From the NCBI GenBank assembly GCA_020634615.1, contig JACKBI010000013.1:124001-188000 (forward strand): 64,000 nt of DNA, read 5' to 3'. The notes under the pieces are model-generated. The model made no database searches and was not told the origin of the DNA. It was given only the letters and a program-made list of their open reading frames with translations. Every line of letters begins with the position of its first letter. The stretch's first letter is position 1. Positions 60,520-64,000 of this stretch are shown here, piece after piece. The position numbers and the translations under genes were made by a program. Source of the DNA: Anaerolineales bacterium. Its GTDB lineage: Bacteria; Chloroflexota; Anaerolineae; JAAEKA01.

Positions 60520-63192
60520 ATGACTATCGAACAATACGAAATCGAGGCTTTCCTGCGCACCCTGCCCCGGGTGTCAAACTGGCCTGAGCGCGACATTCGC
60601 TGGCTGGCCAGCAATGCCGTTCAGGTCGAGCTGCCGGCGGATACCTCAGTTTTCGCGAGATCCACCCAATCGGATGATGCGTTTATCGTCTATGATGGCC
60701 AGGTGCGCCAGTACATCGAGGATGCCAAAGGTGAGGAGTGGTGGTTCCGCACCTGCACCAAGGGCGCGGTGCTGATGCAGGAGCGGCTCTTCCGCGGTGA
60801 GGGCCATGCCACTCAGGCCGTCACCGAAATGCGCTCGATCCTGCTGCAAGTACACGCGTCAGCGCTGAACGAGCTGCTGACTCGCCACCCTGAGCTCTGG
60901 GATCTGCTCAGTTTCTCGACCGCTTTCCGTCTCCAGGGCATCCCCATTCTGCGCGCGTTGAATGACAATCAAATCGAAATCCTGGCGTCCACAGTCGAAA
61001 TCAAGGAATTCAAGCCGGGCCAAACCATTTGCACGCGCGAGGATGAGGACGGCCGTCTGTGGATTATCGACTGGGGACAGGTACGCATCAGCGAGCGCGG
61101 TGAGGTTGGGGTGGACGGCGGCGGCCATAACGTGGTGTACGAGCAGAATGGACAGGGGAGCAGCAAGTCGTCGTCCCAGCCGTCGATCCTGACTGCCGGC
61201 AACTACTTCGCGGGCGGGCAGCTGGCTATCTGGGACCTGCGCGGCCTCGAAACCGTGACTGCTGTGGCCGAGACGCGGGTCAAGCTGCTCAGCATCGATC
61301 GCGGTGTGGTCGAAAGGATGATCATTGGTGTGGCGGATGTGCGCAACCAGCTTTCGCAGCACTTCGACCTGGGCGAGCGGCTGGTCGGCGCGCTGAGCAA
61401 GGATGAACTGTTCGCCGATCTGCAACCACAACATTGGGATGATCTGCTGAGTATCACCGGCTGGGAACATGTGCCCGCGGATCTGGATGTGGTTCGCCAG
61501 GGACAGGATGGAACCAAGCTCTACATCCTGGCGGCGGGCACGGCGCATGTGTTCGCACGCGATGCCTCTGGCCGGGAGCTGCCCCAGTATCTGTTGAACG
61601 AGAACGACCGAAATTTCTTTGGCGTTCACGCGCTGCTGTCACATGACCGCTACGTGGCGACGGTTCGCTCAACCCAATCGCCGCTTGCGGATGGCACGAC
61701 GCTCGATGGATCGGACTGGCTGACCCTTCAAGAAGATGATCTGAAGTATCTGATCAATTCAAAACGGGAGCGCTGGGAGCGGACCAAACTGGGCGCTACG
61801 GTGCTCAAAGGGCCCGTCGGCAAGGAATATGACTGGCTGAAGCAGGACGAGGACGTCATGCTGGTCACCCGCCGGCACTCCATCTGGCTCTGGCTGCGCG
61901 TCATCCTGGCGTTTGTGATCGCCTATGGTTTCGTTGGGCTGCTGGCGCTCATCGATGCGATCTTCAAAGTGAACATCACCACGTTGGCCTACGCATTGGC
62001 GCTGTTGGTGCCGTTGGTTCTCCTGCTCACGTGGTATATGGTGGACTATTACAATGACTACTATGTCGTCACCACGCAGCGTCTGGTGCGCCGCGATCAG
62101 GTGCTGCTGATCAGCGAAAATCGCGTCGATGCCATGATGGAGCGGGTGCAGGACACCGAGTTGCGCACCCGGCTGATCGGCAAGATATTCAACTTTGGCG
62201 ACCTTAACATCAGCACAGCAGCCACAGGCGGTGTCATCCGTTTCACCATGCTGCCGAATCCGGCCAAGGTGCAGGGCATCATTGCCGGTTTGCAGGCGCA
62301 GCGAAAGGCGTTTGTCCAGGCAGAAGAGCGTGAAAATCTGCGTCACATGATGTTGCAGAAGCTCAGCATCCGACTCATCCCGACCTATCCGCCGCGGGTA
62401 TTGCCTGAGGGCACAATGACAACGGCGCAAGTCGGGCCGGTCGCTGCCTTTTTCAGGCGATTGCTTGATCCGATCGAACGCTTCTTTCATTGGCTTTGGC
62501 GCTTCCCGGAGACAGCCTATATTTGGCTCATCAGCCTGATATCCAAGAGCGCTGGCGAGGAAGTGAAGAAGGAGCGAGCTGCAAAAAAGAAGAGAAAAGC
62601 AGAGAAGGAACCTGACACTGTTGTTTACCGAAAGCATCCGTGGTTCCTGGTTCGCGCCGCCGCCATTCCGATTATCACGCTGATCCTCACCGGCATAGTG
62701 ATCCTGATCCCTGGTAAATTCATCCAGTCGTTGGGGCTGCCGACGCTGATCGAGGGCGGACTGGCAATCTGGGTGGTCATTTGCCTCTTCTGGCTCTGGT
62801 TCCGCGTCGAAAACTGGCGCAACGACAAGTACATATTGACACGGTCGCACATCATCGACATCTACGCTCTGCCACTGGGACTGCGTGAGTCGGTCAAGCA
62901 AGCCGAATGGGACAAGGTCCAGAACGCCAGTTTCCTGATTCCCTATTTCTGGGCGAACTTGCTCGACTTCGGTACGGTGACGGTGGAAACCGCGTCCACC
63001 TTTGGTAACTTCGAATTCCTGCACGTGCCGCACCCGGAGGCGGTGCAGCAGGAGGTTTTCCTGCGTCTGGAAATCGCCCGCCATGCCAGCGAGCAGAAGG
63101 CCAAGGCCGCTCAGCAATCGGTGCAGCTGGAAGCGCTGGACCTGTACCACCATTATCAAACAGACCCGATGTACAGTGGGGCGGACACGTAA
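60520..63192 (+). CDS. Membrane protein with cNMP-binding-like repeats and two bPH2 domains
   Basis: An 890-residue protein of unusual build. Residues about 15-430 are three cNMP-binding-like beta-rolls ('VQVELPADTSVFARSTQSDD', 'VEIKEFKPGQTICTREDEDG', 'WEHVPADLDVVRQGQDGTKL'); the phosphate-cassette arginine is not clear in any, so they may not bind nucleotide. Then come a pair of transmembrane helices (about 462-515) and a bacterial PH domain (DUF304/bPH2, 'YYVVTTQRLVRRDQVLLI'), a basic linker, a second helix pair (about 705-770) and a second bPH2 ('DKYILTRSHIIDIYALPLGL'). It may sense a ligand and relay to the membrane; role unknown. Monocistronic. Confidence 0.78.
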   Translation: MTIEQYEIEAFLRTLPRVSNWPERDIRWLASNAVQVELPADTSVFARSTQSDDAFIVYDGQVRQYIEDAKGEEWWFRTCTKGAVLMQERLFRGEGHATQAVTEMRSILLQVHASALNELLTRHPELWDLLSFSTAFRLQGIPILRALNDNQIEILASTVEIKEFKPGQTICTREDEDGRLWIIDWGQVRISERGEVGVDGGGHNVVYEQNGQGSSKSSSQPSILTAGNYFAGGQLAIWDLRGLETVTAVAETRVKLLSIDRGVVERMIIGVADVRNQLSQHFDLGERLVGALSKDELFADLQPQHWDDLLSITGWEHVPADLDVVRQGQDGTKLYILAAGTAHVFARDASGRELPQYLLNENDRNFFGVHALLSHDRYVATVRSTQSPLADGTTLDGSDWLTLQEDDLKYLINSKRERWERTKLGATVLKGPVGKEYDWLKQDEDVMLVTRRHSIWLWLRVILAFVIAYGFVGLLALIDAIFKVNITTLAYALALLVPLVLLLTWYMVDYYNDYYVVTTQRLVRRDQVLLISENRVDAMMERVQDTELRTRLIGKIFNFGDLNISTAATGGVIRFTMLPNPAKVQGIIAGLQAQRKAFVQAEERENLRHMMLQKLSIRLIPTYPPRVLPEGTMTTAQVGPVAAFFRRLLDPIERFFHWLWRFPETAYIWLISLISKSAGEEVKKERAAKKKRKAEKEPDTVVYRKHPWFLVRAAAIPIITLILTGIVILIPGKFIQSLGLPTLIEGGLAIWVVICLFWLWFRVENWRNDKYILTRSHIIDIYALPLGLRESVKQAEWDKVQNASFLIPYFWANLLDFGTVTVETASTFGNFEFLHVPHPEAVQQEVFLRLEIARHASEQKAKAAQQSVQLEALDLYHHYQTDPMYSGADT

Positions 63193-63208
63193 ACAACAGC
63201 CTTGCAAT

Positions 63209-63245
63209 AAAAAAGTCCGACTTTTCAGCTAAGTCGGACTTTTTT
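63209..63245. terminator. Bidirectional terminator at the end of the cNMP/bPH2 gene
   Basis: AAAAAAGTCCGACTT/AAGTCGGACTTTTTT, a perfect 15-bp stem with a seven-base loop and A/T tracts on both sides, between convergent genes. Confidence 0.92.
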
Positions 63246-63255
63246 GTTGACCCGT

Positions 63256-64000
63256 TTACACGGTTGGTTGCTTGCTCTTGCGTCGTCTGCGCAACCAGCG
63301 AATCAGCAGGATGAGCAGCACGATAGGAATCGCCAGCAGCAGCAGGATGGGCACCACCACGATCAGCAGCGTAATGGCCGTGTCGATCAGTCCCTGCATC
63401 ACCGACACCAGCGTGCGCAGCGCGTTCTTGACCGTCACCAACGGCTGCCAGCCTTCTTCCACCACCGGCTTCTGGCCCTCGTCCGGCACCAGATCAGCGG
63501 TGATGGTCGACAACGAAACCTGGTTGGCCAGGTACTGCAGACGACCCTTGACCTGCTCGATCTGGCCGCGCTTCTCTGTCAGTGCGTTGTAGACCTCCAG
63601 AATGTCGCTGGGCTTGGCGTTGGGACGCTCGCGTACCTCGGTCAGCATCGCTTGCAGCTCGCGCTCGGCCGCTTCCAGATTGCGCAGTTGCGCCTCGAGA
63701 TCAGTGTACTCGGCTGTGACGTCGCTGGCGTTGCTGTTCTCATTGATCACGCGAATCCCCAGCGCCCGGATGGCATCCAGTGTGCCCGGGTAGTTCTCTG
63801 CCGGCACGCGGATCACAATGTGGCCGCGCATCAGATCGCCGTAGTACTGGGTCAGCTCTGACTGCGATACATAGCCGCTGGCACTGGCAGCCAGCGCCTC
63901 GATATCCTTCAGGCTGGCCGCAGGATCCTTGACAACGATGCTGAGAAACGCCTGGTAGATGATCTTGCGCGGGTCGGGCGCAACCTCTTCCTGGCCGATC
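63256..64000 (-). CDS. DUF4349 protein (C-terminal part)
   Basis: The frame is open to the window edge and the N-terminus lies beyond it. The visible 247 residues have the DUF4349 pattern: 'RKIIYQAFLSIVVKDPAASL', 'LAASASGYVSQSELTQ', 'GHIVIRVPAENYPGTLDAIR', a coiled-coil segment ('DLEAQLRNLEAAERELQAML'), and a C-terminal transmembrane helix with a basic RRRRK tail. DUF4349 proteins are usually lipoproteins with an extracytoplasmic coiled coil; function unknown. Confidence 0.85.
   Translation of the reverse strand, partial: IGQEEVAPDPRKIIYQAFLSIVVKDPAASLKDIEALAASASGYVSQSELTQYYGDLMRGHIVIRVPAENYPGTLDAIRALGIRVINENSNASDVTAEYTDLEAQLRNLEAAERELQAMLTEVRERPNAKPSDILEVYNALTEKRGQIEQVKGRLQYLANQVSLSTITADLVPDEGQKPVVEEGWQPLVTVKNALRTLVSVMQGLIDTAITLLIVVVPILLLLAIPIVLLILLIRWLRRRRKSKQPTV

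Noticed and set aside
61759..63207. 482-codon open frame antisense to the cNMP/bPH2 gene
   Set aside because: His/Gln-rich translation typical of reverse-complement shadows; the plus-strand frame has clear domains and membrane helices.
1..64000. CRISPR array, prophage, rRNA operon, replication origin or toxin-antitoxin pair
   Set aside because: I looked for regularly spaced repeats, integrase or phage genes, rRNA segments, DnaA-box clusters and paired small genes on both strands and saw none.

Overview
The window is a 64 kb piece of a GC-rich bacterial chromosome. Gene content points to the phylum Chloroflexota (an Anaerolineae/Caldilineae-like lineage). The hints are the alpha ribosomal operon followed by rplM-rpsI, many Thr/Pro-linker secreted proteins, a deazaflavin (F420)-type reductase, DUF4349, SIMPL and YhhN proteins, ext-10 promoters and several families of short intergenic palindromes. 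This assignment is inference from gene content; no rRNA is present to confirm it. No CRISPR array, phage module, transposase gene or complete tRNA was found.

Layout. (1) 1-7.1 kb, + strand: end of secY, adk, map, rpmJ, rpsM, rpsK, rpsD, rpoA, rplQ, truA, rplM, rpsI, closed by a strong terminator; infA is not in its usual place between map and rpmJ. (2) 7.2-16.3 kb: mixed genes, among them mog, a lipoprotein with an internal duplication, a gamma carbonic anhydrase, a frameshifted cytochrome c, a frame-broken thioredoxin-TPR gene, a DUF1992 protein, a LysM/lamin-tail protein, an MFS remnant, an F420-type reductase, an alpha/beta hydrolase and an MDR oxidoreductase. (3) 16.4-26.1 kb, all - strand: a phosphate regulon, phoB-phoR, pstS-pstC-pstA/pstB, a second pstB, two arsenate-reductase-like genes, phoU and a cNMP-binding protein. 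Single-base indels break pstS, pstC and pstA. (4) 26.2-38.6 kb: a Moco-domain lipoprotein, YhhN, a methyltransferase, a GT-C enzyme, a polyprenyl glycosyl-1-phosphate transferase, three soluble glycosyltransferases, a FemAB/BioF2-like acyltransferase and a large anchored surface protein, which together look like an envelope glycan region. It is studded with palindromic repeats, including a MITE-like element with target-site duplication. (5) 38.6-46.8 kb, + strand: infC (probable ATT start, structured leader), rpmI, rplT, PIN/TRAM protein, cysS, rlmB, glyA, pabB-pabC fusion. (6) 46.8-64 kb: an anchored protein, a large S-adenosylhomocysteine-hydrolase-like protein of unknown function, dnaE, a di-heme peroxidase fused to a beta-helix, a SIMPL protein, etfB-etfA, a three-cNMP/two-bPH2 membrane protein and a DUF4349 protein running off the end.

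Functional links. PhoR/PhoB and PhoU plausibly control the Pst transporter; the embedded arsenate reductases would deal with arsenate entering with phosphate. The Moco-adenylylating Mog could serve the sulfite-oxidase-fold lipoprotein. EtfAB, cytochrome c and the peroxidase imply a respiratory lifestyle.

Most noteworthy: the 810-residue SAHH-fold protein with an uncharacterised N-terminal 320 residues; the peroxidase/beta-helix fusion; the cNMP-bPH2 membrane protein; the repeat families; and a pattern of compensating indels that looks more like sequence error than gene decay.
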